Assembly: GCF_001653235.2 (NCBI RefSeq)
Contig: NW_019154043.1
Location: forward strand, 744,001-808,000
Length of the DNA stretch: 64,000 bases
Origin: Pochonia chlamydosporia 170
Lineage: Eukaryota; Ascomycota; Sordariomycetes; Hypocreales; Clavicipitaceae
Direction: 5' to 3'
This document shows, piece by piece, positions 34,301 to 44,738 of this stretch; the first letter of the stretch is position 1; each line of letters starts with the position of its first letter. The notes below the pieces were generated by a model. It was not told where the DNA came from and made no database searches. It worked only from the letters and a program-made list of their open reading frames with translations. The translations under genes and the position numbers were made by a program.

Positions 34301-36640
34301 AAGTTTGTGGTTGTATATCTTAACAATATTCTTATCTTCTCTAAAGATCTTAAAGAATATAAGCAATATATATATATAGTTCTAAGGAAACTATAAGAAG
34401 CTAAACTACTAGTTAAAGCTAAAAAATGCAAATTCCACTAAGAAATAGTTTAATTCCTTAGATACAAAATCTCTCCTAGACAAATTAAGATAGACCTAGA
34501 TAAGATTAAAGCAGTAAAAGACTAGCCACAACTAACCTTAACTAAGGAAATCTAAGCTTTTATTGGATTTATTAACTTCTATTAACGCTTTATTAGCAAG
34601 TTTAGAGGTATCGCTATACCCTTAACTAATTTAACCTAAAAAGATAAACTATTCTAATAGACAGAAAAAGAAGAAGAGGCCTTTTAGGATCTTAAGAAAA
34701 GGGTTCTAGCAGACCCTATACTGTAACCGGCCAATCTAGAGAAACCTTTTAAAGTTAAAACCAATACATTAGACTTTACCTTAGGAGGACAATTAGGACA
34801 AAGAGATAAATAAGAAAGACTACACCCTATAGCCTTCTACTTAAAGAAGCTTAATAGACCTAAGCTAAATTACGCGATACTAGATAAAGAACTAATAGCA
34901 ATTATTAAAGCTTTTAAAGAATGGAAGTATTACCTAAGCGGGACCACCCACAAGGTTAAGGTCTACACGGATCACAAGAACCTTACTTCCTTTACCACAA
35001 CTAAAGACCTAAACAAATAATAAATTAGATAGTATAAATTCCTATTAGAATTTAACTTTAAAATTATCTATAAGAAAGGAAGCAAGAACGGCAGGGCAGA
35101 CGCTCTAAGCTAAAGAGAAGACCTTAAACCTAAAAAACAGGTTTACTTAGCTAATATGCTTAGGGAAACTAAGAATAGAATACTTAAGCTAGGATTCAAG
35201 GAAATAGATGCCACGTGGAAAGTCTAGCCTAACACCACATAGGAAAAACGCATCGCAAAAGAATTTCCTAACGATCTGCTTATAGTAAATAACGGAAGGG
35301 AACTCCAAAGGGAGGGCTCCCTACAAGAAAACTAATACCACGGACAACTCTATATTCCAGCAAAACTACAATAGGAACTAGTCAAAGAAATCCATAAATA
35401 CCTGCTATACAGACACTAGGGTGTACACAAAATACTTACCAGGTTAAGACAAACTTACAACTTTCCTAAATCAAGGAAGACAGTACAAGAGGTAGTTTAG
35501 AACTATAATATATACAATAAGGCTAAAGCGGCCTAATACGCACTATATGGAGAACTACAGCTAATCTTACCACCAGAACGAGCGTGGGAAGTTATTGCTA
35601 TAGACTAGATTGTTAAGCTACTAGAATCTAAGGAACCTATGACTAACGCTATCTATAATAGCATCCTAGTTATCACGAACAAACTCACTAAATACGCTTA
35701 CTTCCTCCCGTACAAAGAAGCAAGTACTGCTTTAGACCTTACATACACTTTTATAAGAATAATTATAAGCTAGCATAGCTTACCAAAGGAAATCATCTTG
35801 GATTAAGATAAGGTTTTAACCTTAAAGTTCTAGAAAAGTCTAACAGAATAACTAGGATTAAAATATAAGCTATTAATAGCATTTTACCCTTAGACTAATA
35901 GATAGACAGAAAGATTAAACCAGACACTTAAATAATACCTCTAAAGTTTTGTAAACTTTAAATAAGATAACTAGGTTTAACTATTACTAATAGCATAATA
36001 GGCATATAATAGCTCTAACAATAAATCTATAGGATTATTACCTTTTAGAGCAAATTATGGATTTAACCTAATAATTATTACACTAAATAATAGCGCAGTT
36101 AACGCACCTAAGGCAACTACCTTAGTAGAAAATCTCACGGAATTACAAAAATATCTCTAGGAAGAATAGATATTCCTTTAGAACAGAATAAAACACTACG
36201 CTAATAAAACCAGATTGCTAGCGCTAATCCTAAAGGAGGGAGATAAAGTCTATCTTTTACAAAGAAACATTAAGAGCTAACAACTATCCGACAAACTAGA
36301 TTGGAAGAAAATTAGACTATTTAAAATCACAAAGAAATTATTAGACGTTTATTACAAACTTAACATACCATTAAAACAGCATCTAATATTTCATGTGTTA
36401 TTACTAGAACTAGCACTAGAAAGCATTCCTGTGGATAATAAGGTCTAAGGAATAGAACTAATAGATAGTAAATATAAAGTTAAGCGAGTACTAAGCGTAC
36501 AGAAAGGCAAAAAGAAAAACAAGCTCAAATATCTCGTCAAATAGAAAGGCTATAATCATACAGAAAATACATAGGAACCCAAGTTACACTTTAAAGACTC
36601 TAAGTGGATGCTAGACTAGTACTACTAACGGGCATAGAAG
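31308..36640 (+). pseudogene. RIP-degraded gag-pol polyprotein
   Basis: The reading starts at ATG 31308 (MSTRSRNTASKEDILGII, then a TAG where Gln is expected). The CCHC knuckle at about 32121-32165 reads CFNC-R-stop-LGYYANKC, with the ligand His changed to Tyr (CAC to TAC). The reverse transcriptase lies at about 33950-34480; its YxDD box at 34316-34327 reads YLNN, with both catalytic Asp codons changed by G to A. RNase H (TDHKNLTSF) is at about 34790-35000, the integrase core at about 35570-36060, and the chromodomain at about 36470-36610. Dozens of in-frame TAG/TAA codons are spread over the whole length. No repair is implied; the element is dead. Confidence 0.93.
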
Positions 36641-37277
36641 GGTCCCCCCTTAAAATAGCCTCCTAACTTAGATCACCAAAATCCTCCCATAGGAAATTAT
36701 TAACCGCAACTTGCTAACCCTCTGCCTTATCTAAATCGTCTAAAGCCCTTAACTCTTAATAAAGCATTTAGGACTGTGTCTTAGTGTATTAATTAATTTT
36801 AGAGGAGAGGTTAACCTCCTCCTACTAGGCCTTCGCGAGAGCAGCATAAGCGGTAGCTGCCACAGAAGCTAGCCAACCAACTTCCTAACGCTTTAACTAA
36901 GCTTCTTAATACAAGCGCTCTTTCTAAGATTTAATAGCATTAAACTCCTCCGTCAAAAAATTCCCATTGCAACTGTAAATACCTTTCTTAGTACAAGAAG
37001 AGCATTTTAAATAGCCCTTTAAAACAAAACAAAGCAAACCGCTTTATTAGCAAGGAGTATATTAACCCATATTAAGTAGCTAGATTCCTACCGCTTTAAT
37101 ATAACTTATAATATTCTTACAGCGTTATGTAGAAGTGTGGGGCTGCTTAGAGATGCAGTTAGACATAGCAACGCTCTATAATGGAAATAGGGGAACTCAC
37201 AAAACCTTAATAAAGCTAGGGAAGGATAACCTATTTAAAGACCTCTTAGGACAAGAGGGTAAAGAGGAGGAGGATTG

Positions 37278-37725
37278 TGTTACAAACTAATAAGAGCAAG
37301 AGCGGGCAAGGCAGAATAATTAGTCTTAGAATGAGACCTAAGGCCTAGCTGCATAAGATAGCCGCCATGGGTAAAGGAGGTCACGTGATAAGACACGGGA
37401 ACTACAAGGTGCTTAGTTGGATCACTAGTGCTTAGGATAATTAGACTAAGCACAACTAAGCAAGAAAAGCAGAACTAATTAATAAAGAGATAGAAACAAT
37501 ATATATAGGATAGTTATTATTAAGATATCTAGCTAGTCTAGATCTTTAGTAATTAATCTAAGCATTTAATTCACAATTAATTAGGATAAACTCCTAACGA
37601 TCTAAGCTTGCTGTTTAATAGACTGTAAAGGTCTTATTTACACATATAACCTAAGTTACCTACCCTAAGCAACAGAACAACTGTTAATTGCCTTACTTGA
37701 CCTTGTTAATAAGCCGATCGTTACA
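37278..37725 (+). repeat. 3' LTR (448 bp)
   Basis: It begins TGTTACAAACTAATAAG after a polypurine tract and ends GATCGTTACA. It is followed by the right GTCGG duplication at 37726-37730. The length equals the 5' LTR, so no insertion or deletion has occurred since insertion. Confidence 0.96.
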
Positions 37726-37730
37726 GTCGG
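37726..37730 (+). repeat. Target-site duplication, right copy (GTCGG)
   Basis: It exactly matches 30802-30806. The pair shows that the two LTRs belong to a single insertion and were not brought together by recombination between elements. Confidence 0.95.
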
Positions 37731-38141
37731 ATAGACTCAGCCTCGCCAAGGCAAGCCAGACCTGTTTGCAATGCGAGGGGTTACCATCTGACTCAAGGAG
37801 ATCGAGTCGATATTCACGAGGTGTGAGTCGCTCATAGCGGCGACGTCGTCAGTTTAAATCTTGAAGGTGTTGTCGCGCAAGAGATATACTAGCTCTGCAA
37901 GAGTTAAACCGTCTAATACTGAAACGTCTCCAAGCTCGTCGCAACACCATGATTTTCTTGTTGATCAGTAGCTAAGTGGTAGCGGGTAGATATAAGCATA
38001 AAAGCAGCCCCTCCGTCCTTGTTCGAAAATAGTGATTCACAAGCACTAGTCTCTACCTTCATTTTCAACTCAAAATCGCATTTTTATTCAACTCTCCTTC
38101 ATTGCCAAGATTAAAGAGGATCACCAATCCATTCTTTTACT
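37731..38141 (+). promoter_or_regulatory. Remaining promoter of the aspartic protease gene, truncated by the retrotransposon
   Basis: Only 411 bp separate the insertion from the protease ATG. A TATA-like TATAAGC lies at 37991, and the last 100 bp are C/T-rich. Anything further upstream has been displaced by 6.9 kb. Confidence 0.5.
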
Positions 38142-39716
38142 ATGCGTCTATCGGAATCTTCGTTCCTTTTGTTTGCATCGCACGCGTTGGCGACGCCTCA
38201 AAGCACAACGAACAAACCCGTCGTCCAAGATGGCATCCTGCAGCTGGCTTTATCCACTGTCCCGATTGAGAAAGAACTCAATACCACAAGCTTAAACAAG
38301 CGTCAAGTCTCTGCTCCTGTTGACAAGTTCAAATTTGCTGGACCAAGACCGCTCGCGGCTCTGGGCATCGAGTTGCAGATTGGGACACCGGCCCAAAAGG
38401 TCCTCGTGGAACCAGACACTGGATCCTCAAAACTCTGGATTCCAGGGCCGCTACCTGGTCTACCTCGCAAGGATACGGAGTCTACTTTCTTTTTTAGGAC
38501 TGAGAGCAGCTCCGCAAAAGATCTGAACCAACAGGAGACGTCTAGTTATGCAAGTGAAACAGTCGTCTTGAACATGGTTACTGATGAACTTTCCATCGGA
38601 GGTAAGAGGCATCATTTATATCATTCCAAAACAATATGGAATTAAATTGACCCACGACCTTCTAGGCATATCCATGGGTCCGATTAAATTCGGTGTTGGC
38701 GATTTGACCAATCCATCAACACGCTTGGGACGAGTTGTCGGCACAATGGGTCTACTTCCACCGACCGATGCCAAGAGTAATGAAGACTTTATTCTCAAAA
38801 AGCTGTTGGATAAGAAACTGGTAAAGAGTCGAGCCTTTAGCATTGCTCTTCGCAACAAGGGCCAAGGAGCTCTGACCTTTGGCGGATATGACACCAGCAA
38901 ATTCTCCGGACCGCTTGAGAAGTTTGCCATACAGCCAACCCCGGCAAAACAGTACGTAAAACCATAACCCCGTAGTCTCTATTCCATTCTCAACAGCCTT
39001 TTCACAGCTATATTGTCGAAATTCAGTCCGTATTATTCAGCGATGGTAAGGGCGGGAATCAACTCGTGTTGGACAAGCAGAACGTCGCAGGCAAACCGTT
39101 GGCCATGGGTCTGGATTCCGGAAGCCCAGCTTTCCAACTTCCCACAGCTTTATCCGAAGTGGTTGCTCAAAAGACGGGAGGGACCTTGAAAAATGCGTTC
39201 CTCACCTTCCCGTGCGCTGTAGTTGACGCCAAAGCTGCTATAGATTTCAAAATGACCGACAAAACCACCATCTCTATTCCTCTTTTGGATTTCGTCATGA
39301 GCAAACTTGATAATGACAAAACTTGCAAGCTGGCGGTCCAATTCGGCGGTAAATTACCTGCAGGTCAGAATACCTCCGTCTCACTCTCCCGTTAATTTAT
39401 GATTAACAATACACTAACCCCTTTGGTTTTCCATCACGCAGATCTTTGGATTGGCGGTCACTTTTTGCGCAGAGCTCTCGTTGTGTATGATCCCGATAAC
39501 AGCAACATGTACGTTGCTCGAGGGGCGGATTGTGGCTCGAGTCTGGTCGCGATTGATGGCAACATGCCCACCGATGTGGTACTTGGCAAGTGTCCGGAAG
39601 AGGCTCCAGACTTTAAAGGACAAGGGGACAAATCTCCAAGCCCAGTGCCGCCAGTTAATGCGGCTGATGTCCAAGTCATTGCTGAGCCTCGTGTTGATAA
39701 GGAGACTAATGTTTGA
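38142..39716 (+). CDS. Secreted aspartic protease (pepsin family A1), four exons, 467 aa
   Basis: Exons 38142-38601, 38666-38951, 39008-39390 and 39442-39716 (introns 64, 56 and 51 bp; donors GTAAGA, GTACGT, GTTAAT) give one continuous frame. The protein has a signal peptide (residues 1 to about 18), a propeptide that ends in a Kex2-type Lys-Arg at 53-54, and the two catalytic motifs: EPDTGSSKLWIP with Asp92 and GLDSGSPAFQLP with Asp285. Other A1 features are LTFGGYDTSKFSGPL and WIGGHFLRRALVVYDPDNSNMYVA. It resembles yapsin/candidapepsin-type or opsB-like proteases but lacks a visible C-terminal GPI signal. The tail after the last strand is about 60 residues, Pro-rich. It is expected to cleave proteins outside the cell. 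The retrotransposon sits just upstream and may affect expression. Confidence 0.92.
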
Positions 39717-39806
39717 ACTGCAAGCTAGGATAGCTAGTGTGTCCCTTTACCTACCACGATCCGCGGGCTTGGGTTACAACTGCGATATTTTCTTTCCCAT
39801 GTCTCT

Positions 39807-41863
39807 TTATAACGAGATTTCCACGACGGGACCTGCGTAGATGTGGCGAGCACGGAATACGTAGTATAGAATAGCCAAAAACATGGCACCGCCGATAGCC
39901 AAGATACTCCAGTTCATTTCTGCAATCTTCGGATCCATCTTGGATGGCCAGAAGCTAAAGAAGACGATGATGGTTATATAGATGATTGCGTAACCGTTGA
40001 TTATGATACCTAATATTCCAGGGCAGCGGAAGGGACCCCAGACGAGCTTCGCACCTGGAACGTTGATAATCTCGTCGTCCCTGTCGTTAGAAAGGGAGAT
40101 GTCGCCACGGACCCGGCGGATGAAAAGTAGTATCGTGACTACGAGGTAGGATAAGTAGATGCCTGATATTGCCATAGACACGATATCCTCCATGGCGACG
40201 TCGGAGCCGATCCTGATGATGGCCAATAGCCAGGAGATAGTCACTGAGACTAAGATGGCGTGGACTGGCAAATGCCGGGATGTGGAAACCTGTTTACGTG
40301 AAGTCTTAGCCACCTCTTGACCCAATATTCTAAGGTAATCCGATAACTTCTTACCCGACTCAACCATCTCCATCCGGGAACACCCCTATCTCGAGAGAAG
40401 GACCATAGCTGGCGAGAGGAGGCGGCCAGTAGACCCATCATGGCGAGGACATAAATGACGATGACGATAGCAGACATGGCAAGTGAGCCTGATACGGAGT
40501 TGGTTGCTTCCAAAAAGATGCCCATGTAGGGATAGCCAGTGACTTTGCCTAACTTCCCGCCCAGATCCGGGCTGGCGCAAAACAACATGGCAGTCAAGAT
40601 GCCGAATCCAAGGCAGCCATTCAGCCCAACACTAATCATGAGGGCCTGTGGAAGGACCCTAGATGCATTTTCAATCTCTTCTGCCATCTATTTGAGGGAC
40701 ATGTTAGAGAGTAGATGAGCGGGAAGGGAAGGATGGTACCAAGCTCAACAACCTACATGAACGGCGCCATCAGCTCCGCCAAAGGCAAAAGCACAAGTAG
40801 TCATGCCAACAAACCAAGATAGCCCCTGCGTCTTGAAGCCTCCTCCGTTCTGAAAAGACAGAAACACTTGCTCCTTTGTATTATGTTTTGCCATTACGAC
40901 GAGGGGAATCAGGATGGCGAAGAAGCCCGCGATGTGCACAACCAAGAGAAACGTCTCAGCTCGTGGGAGAAGCTTGCCGCCAACCAGGTTGATAGCCAGT
41001 GCTAAAGTGAGTGAACACCAGCATATCAATGTCGCTTGCCAGGGTAGGGCATTATACGCATCGTTTCCTAGGATTGCTGCACCTTGGATCATGCTTCCTG
41101 TCAAGAAGGCGCTTGCGGCAAAGGCGGTTTGCCATCCGAGGACCGCAAACCAGCCTATCAAACTAAGTATCAGAAACTTCCGGCCATTTTCGTGTTTGAA
41201 AAAAGTTGGGGAGGCCTACCTGTGACAAAACTAATGAACTTCATGTATTTGGCTGGGGCCAGCATAGCTGCCCAATGGTACTGACCTCCTGCCGTAGGAG
41301 CCCTGTTCCATTCGTCAGTGGCATTTATAATGTCGGCATCAAACAACGGCTAGATCACATACATTGATGCCAGTTCGGCCAAGACTACGAAATTAGCAAA
41401 CGTGCCTATCCAGCCGAAGATGTAGGCGTAGATGGCACCGCCAGAGCCGCCACTAGTAAAGCTATGAGTGAGGATAGCTGGAAGTAGGATGAAAAAGGTA
41501 TACGAACTTTGTAAGAGGGCTCGTGAAGGTCCTAGGAAGGAGAGATTCATAAGATATGTATTCTTTTCTTTACCATGTCTGGTCTTGCATCGCCTCAACT
41601 CACCCAAGCAGGCCTTCCCAGGTACCGAGAATGGTGCAACTGAAGCCGATGATGGAGAGGATTCCGAAATTTCGCTGATTGGATGAAAAATCTCCGTCAG
41701 AACAATTGCTGTTTTGGTTTCTTTTTGCTGCCTTTTTGCCAAACTATACCTTCAGTACGGGCTTCTTCCCCATTCGCTGTAGCTGCGCATCGTCGCGTTC
41801 GCGCACAGAAGACACAGGCTGCGACGCCCCAGAGGCTGGCCGCTTCGTCTCATTAGACGTCAT
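39807..41863 (-). CDS. APC-family amino-acid/choline/GABA permease, eight exons, 534 aa
   Basis: Exons are 41863-41750, 41674-41604, 41531-41508, 41461-41363, 41302-41220, 41154-40757, 40687-40355 and 40289-39807; all seven introns are 46-75 bp. The 24-bp third exon is needed to restore WEGLLGTFTSPLTNFTSGGS. The product is a 12-helix plasma-membrane transporter of the amino acid-polyamine-organocation superfamily: RNFGILSIIGFSCTILGTW opens helix 1, ELASMAPTAGGQYHW follows helix 2, and the later VHMAEEIENASRVLP is the hallmark amphipathic loop of fungal GABA, choline and amino-acid permeases. The N-terminal 38 residues are hydrophilic. The substrate cannot be told. It converges with the protease gene (90 bp between stop codons). 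Confidence 0.93.
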
Positions 41864-42764
41864 GACAGATTGTAAGTAAGAGGGCCGGATGGTAGAAGTT
41901 AAGTTGAAAATGAGAGGGGAATTGATAGAATAGGAGGATGTGGACTGTTCCCGAATGACCTCCCGGGAATGTTGCGCCAATTGGCTTTGAAGACTGGAAA
42001 AAGAATTGGACAAGAAGAAATATTCCGATCATTTCTTACCCTGGGTCTATGCTTATCTATTTATAAGTAAGACTAGATCCCCCCTCTTGAGTTGCATTGA
42101 CAACCAACGACTGCATAATCAGCTCGAGTACTGAGGGAACCCTCGTCTTGCCATGTCTCATCTTCGCAGCTCTTGTCCCGTCTTGTTGCCGCCTACCCGA
42201 ACGCCGCCAAGGGGACACACAGATCCTTTCCTGAAGTGGCTTGCGATCGGCTTGGCACATCGGCCAAGATGAGGTGGGACTAGATTATGAAGATCTTGGC
42301 TTAAAACGCTGCATAAACGAAGCAAGGTGGGCGGATGTCGAACATCAGCTTACATGCATCGAAACAATCTTACCAGTGTGTTTCGAAATAAGCCCAGACA
42401 GCAGTGTTACTGTGGCTCTGTGATGATGGCCATGAGTCTGCGAGAGTGGCTCAATTCTTGCGGTGTGCCCTCCAGGCGCTTGGGCAAGTGTTCATAGGGT
42501 TATGTCTGGCGTTAATGCTTTTGTCTACGACTTATAGCAGGAGTTGTGGATAAGGTAATACAACTGTATTCGGCAAATATTCTTCTTGTTCGTTGCGTCG
42601 CAATACGTACAACCATAATTTAATCAAGCCATCACGACGGGTAGTTTTCCCAATGTGCCAAAGACCAAACGGATCCGAATACCCAGAGTATCAGCAATGT
42701 CAAGTCACCTGTTAGCTAAAAAAGACGCAGCCTGCAACAGAGCCTTCGATGGAGTAAAACAGTA
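41864..42764. other. Intergenic region, permease promoter side
   Basis: There is no supported gene in 0.9 kb. It contains the promoter of the minus-strand permease gene and the 3' flank of the minus-strand ABM gene. Confidence 0.45.
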
Positions 42765-43217
42765 TCAAAAATTGCCCTCTTTTACAGTTGTCCACTCCTT
42801 GGAGCTTCGGCCAAAGAAATTAAATGTGCGCGGTTTAATCCACATGGGCTCAGTGATATCCAAATACGGCTTATAATACTCCTTGGTGAGTTGGTTCTAC
42901 ACAACTCAAATTTAGTTATCTGTGTCAAGTAGCAGTATGCGCGCTTCAACTCCGCAGTTAGAAACAAAAGAGCTTACCTCGAGAAACCACTCCCGGCTTT
43001 TGTTCCAATTTTCTACAAATCGGAATACACCTGGCTCGTCGAGGGAATAGAAAACCTCAAAGAAGCTGCAGTCCGGCTCGGCAACTACGGCTTCGTAAAC
43101 TGGTCGGAAGGCAGCAAGAAAGGCATCAACATTGGAAGGGTCAATTGTTATGTTAACGTGTAGACTGAAACCCCGCTCAGGAAGATTTATTGAAGAGAAC
43201 ATATTGGAAGAACCCAT
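42765..43217 (-). CDS. Antibiotic biosynthesis monooxygenase (ABM)-domain protein, two exons, 123 aa
   Basis: Exons 43217-42978 and 42896-42765 with an 81-bp intron (GTAAGC...GTGTAG). The protein is a small ferredoxin-like alpha+beta domain: FSLHVNITIDPSNVDAFLAA, EPDCSFFEVFYSLDEPGVF, FVENWNKSREWFLE, then (exon 2) NQLTKEYYKPYLDITEPMW. This is the ABM fold, seen in cofactor-free monooxygenases of polyketide tailoring and in heme- or quinone-handling proteins. The C-terminal KPRTFNFFGR extension is typical of fungal members. Unspliced reading ends at a false stop after the intron donor. An internal ATG at 43202 is a possible alternative start. It is divergent to the reductase gene. Confidence 0.87.
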
Positions 43218-43608
43218 GTGTCATGATCAAGACTTGACTGGGTTGACGGCGCAGTTGTTCAGTTGCGAGTTATGAGCAGAAGACGAGTGAGGGGGATTCG
43301 GGGAGGAGTGTTACAATCTGACTTCAACCCATGAACAGCCCCGCGTTTCTAACTCTGATAAGGATCAATATTAGAAAGCCACTTGAAACTATGCATAACA
43401 TGCGTAACATGGCATGATCGTAAGCGACACGTGATGGAGTGTCTTCAAGGTTTGTGGCTGGCAAAGCTAAGGATGAGTTGATAACCCCGCTGACCGGTTG
43501 AATGCATTGCCTCGGAATGTTTGACAATTCGCGCACTTACTCTTCAAGATAAAATCGTAAATGATAATAAAAGCAACTTAAATCCAGTTTAAAATACTCC
43601 ATATCAAT
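43218..43608. promoter_or_regulatory. Shared divergent promoter of the ABM and reductase genes
   Basis: These 391 bp separate two divergent ATGs (43217 minus, 43609 plus). The arrangement would allow co-regulation and suggests the two oxidative/reductive enzymes might act on a common compound, which is inference. No specific operator was recognised. Confidence 0.45.
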
Positions 43609-44738
43609 ATGCCATCAGTTCTTCTTACCGGCGCCAATGGCTTTGTAGCCGCTCATATTATCAAGGCTCTCATTAAGGCCAATTATCACATCACAGGAAC
43701 TGTGCGGCACGGTTCTGCTGGCGAAGACATCTTTCATCTTCACCCAGAGTGGAAAGAACATCTCGACACTGTGGTTGTTGAGGACATCACGAATGAAGCT
43801 AGTTGGGACTCGATCTTCAAGCAAACAGCTTTTGACCATGTAAGTTATCTAAGCACAAGGTTTCGAATCAATTGGCAACTGACCAAAACCCTTCAGGTCG
43901 TTCATGTGGCCGCGCCTCTTCTTGATAACCCCAACAATACTGATTATGACCGAGACTTCTTCAAGCCAAGTGTCGAAGGGTGAGGGAACCCTGCCTCTCC
44001 TCGGTCACATCATACTAAGTCTTCCTTAGAAACCTAGCTCTTCTCCGCTCTGTGGAAAAGAATGCACCGTCCGTCAAGTCTATTGTCGTTACCGGCTCCA
44101 TTAATGCTTGTACCACAGGCGCACCTGAAGAGTTGTCTGCCGGTCCTCTCACCAATTCAACCTGGCTTGCCATCACTCCAGAGGTGGCGCGTGAAAAGAA
44201 CAACGCCTACATTTCTTACTGCTCCGGCAAGAAGGAAGCCGAGTTGGCAATCTGGGACTTTATGAAAAAGCACTCACCCAAATTCACCGTCACTGTCTTC
44301 CTTCCAGCACTCATCTTTGGTCCGCCAATCGAGCCGTTGAAAGGCGGCGCCAAGGGTTTGCACTTCAGCAGTGGCCTGATATACAACCTCTTCAATGGAA
44401 CAAATGCAACCGTGCCCCCGACAACTTTTCCGAGCTATATTGACGCTCGGGATCTCGCGGATGCGCACGTCAAGGCGCTCACCGAGCCAAAGGTCGCTAA
44501 CAAGAGGTTGACAATTGGTGGCCAAGGAGTCACTTTTACTGAGATTGCCCATGCCCTTGCAAAGATTCCGGAGCTTCGTGACCGTTTGCCTTCTGAAAGC
44601 GAAGAGAACCTCAAGGTTACGCCTGCCAGGATTGATGCAGAGGAGGGTAATACGGCGCTGAATATGACTTTCAGAAGCTTTGATGAGACGATGATTGACA
44701 CAGCCAAGAAGATCCTGGAGCTTGAGCAGACAGCCTAA
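43609..44738 (+). CDS. NAD(P)-dependent epimerase/ketoreductase (GRE2/ARI1-like extended SDR), three exons, 340 aa
   Basis: Exons 43609-43839, 43897-43979 and 44030-44738; introns are 57 bp (GTAAGT...TTCAG) and 50 bp (GTGAGG...CTTAG). The product is an extended short-chain dehydrogenase that reduces aldehydes or ketones with NADPH, like yeast GRE2 and plant dihydroflavonol reductases. Visible are TGANGFVAAHI (dinucleotide loop), the VVHVAAPL strand, SIVVTGSINA (Ser strand) and YISYCSGKKEAELAIW, where Tyr-x-x-x-Lys is YCSGK. A C-terminal substrate-binding part follows (FLPALIFGPP, TTFPSYIDARDLADAHVKAL). Intron 1 splits between the His and Val codons of the DHVVHVAAP strand. The substrate is unknown. 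It shares its promoter with the ABM-domain gene. Confidence 0.92.

Larger units (their letters stand above)
30807..37725 (+). mobile_element. Full-length Ty3/gypsy chromovirus retrotransposon, RIP-inactivated, 6.9 kb
   Basis: Two 448-bp LTRs (30807-31254 and 37278-37725) start TGTTAC and end GTTACA and are flanked by a perfect GTCGG duplication. Between them, in plus orientation, lie the remains of gag with a zinc knuckle, protease, reverse transcriptase, RNase H, integrase and a C-terminal chromodomain (KYLVK*KGY ... *EP). A polypurine tract (AAGAGGAGGAGG) precedes the 3' LTR. The interior is strongly AT-rich and full of TAG/TAA codons at former Gln or Trp positions, as RIP produces. I count about 26 differences between the LTRs, all transitions. 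The element cannot encode proteins. It interrupts the gene-poor stretch 412 bp before the aspartic protease ATG. Confidence 0.96.

Noticed and set aside
31308..36640. Use of a non-standard genetic code (TAG/TAA read as Gln) in the retroelement
   Set aside because: Neighbouring genes use normal stops, the element is AT-shifted, the LTR differences are all transitions, and non-stop changes (YxDD to YLNN, His to Tyr) also fit RIP.
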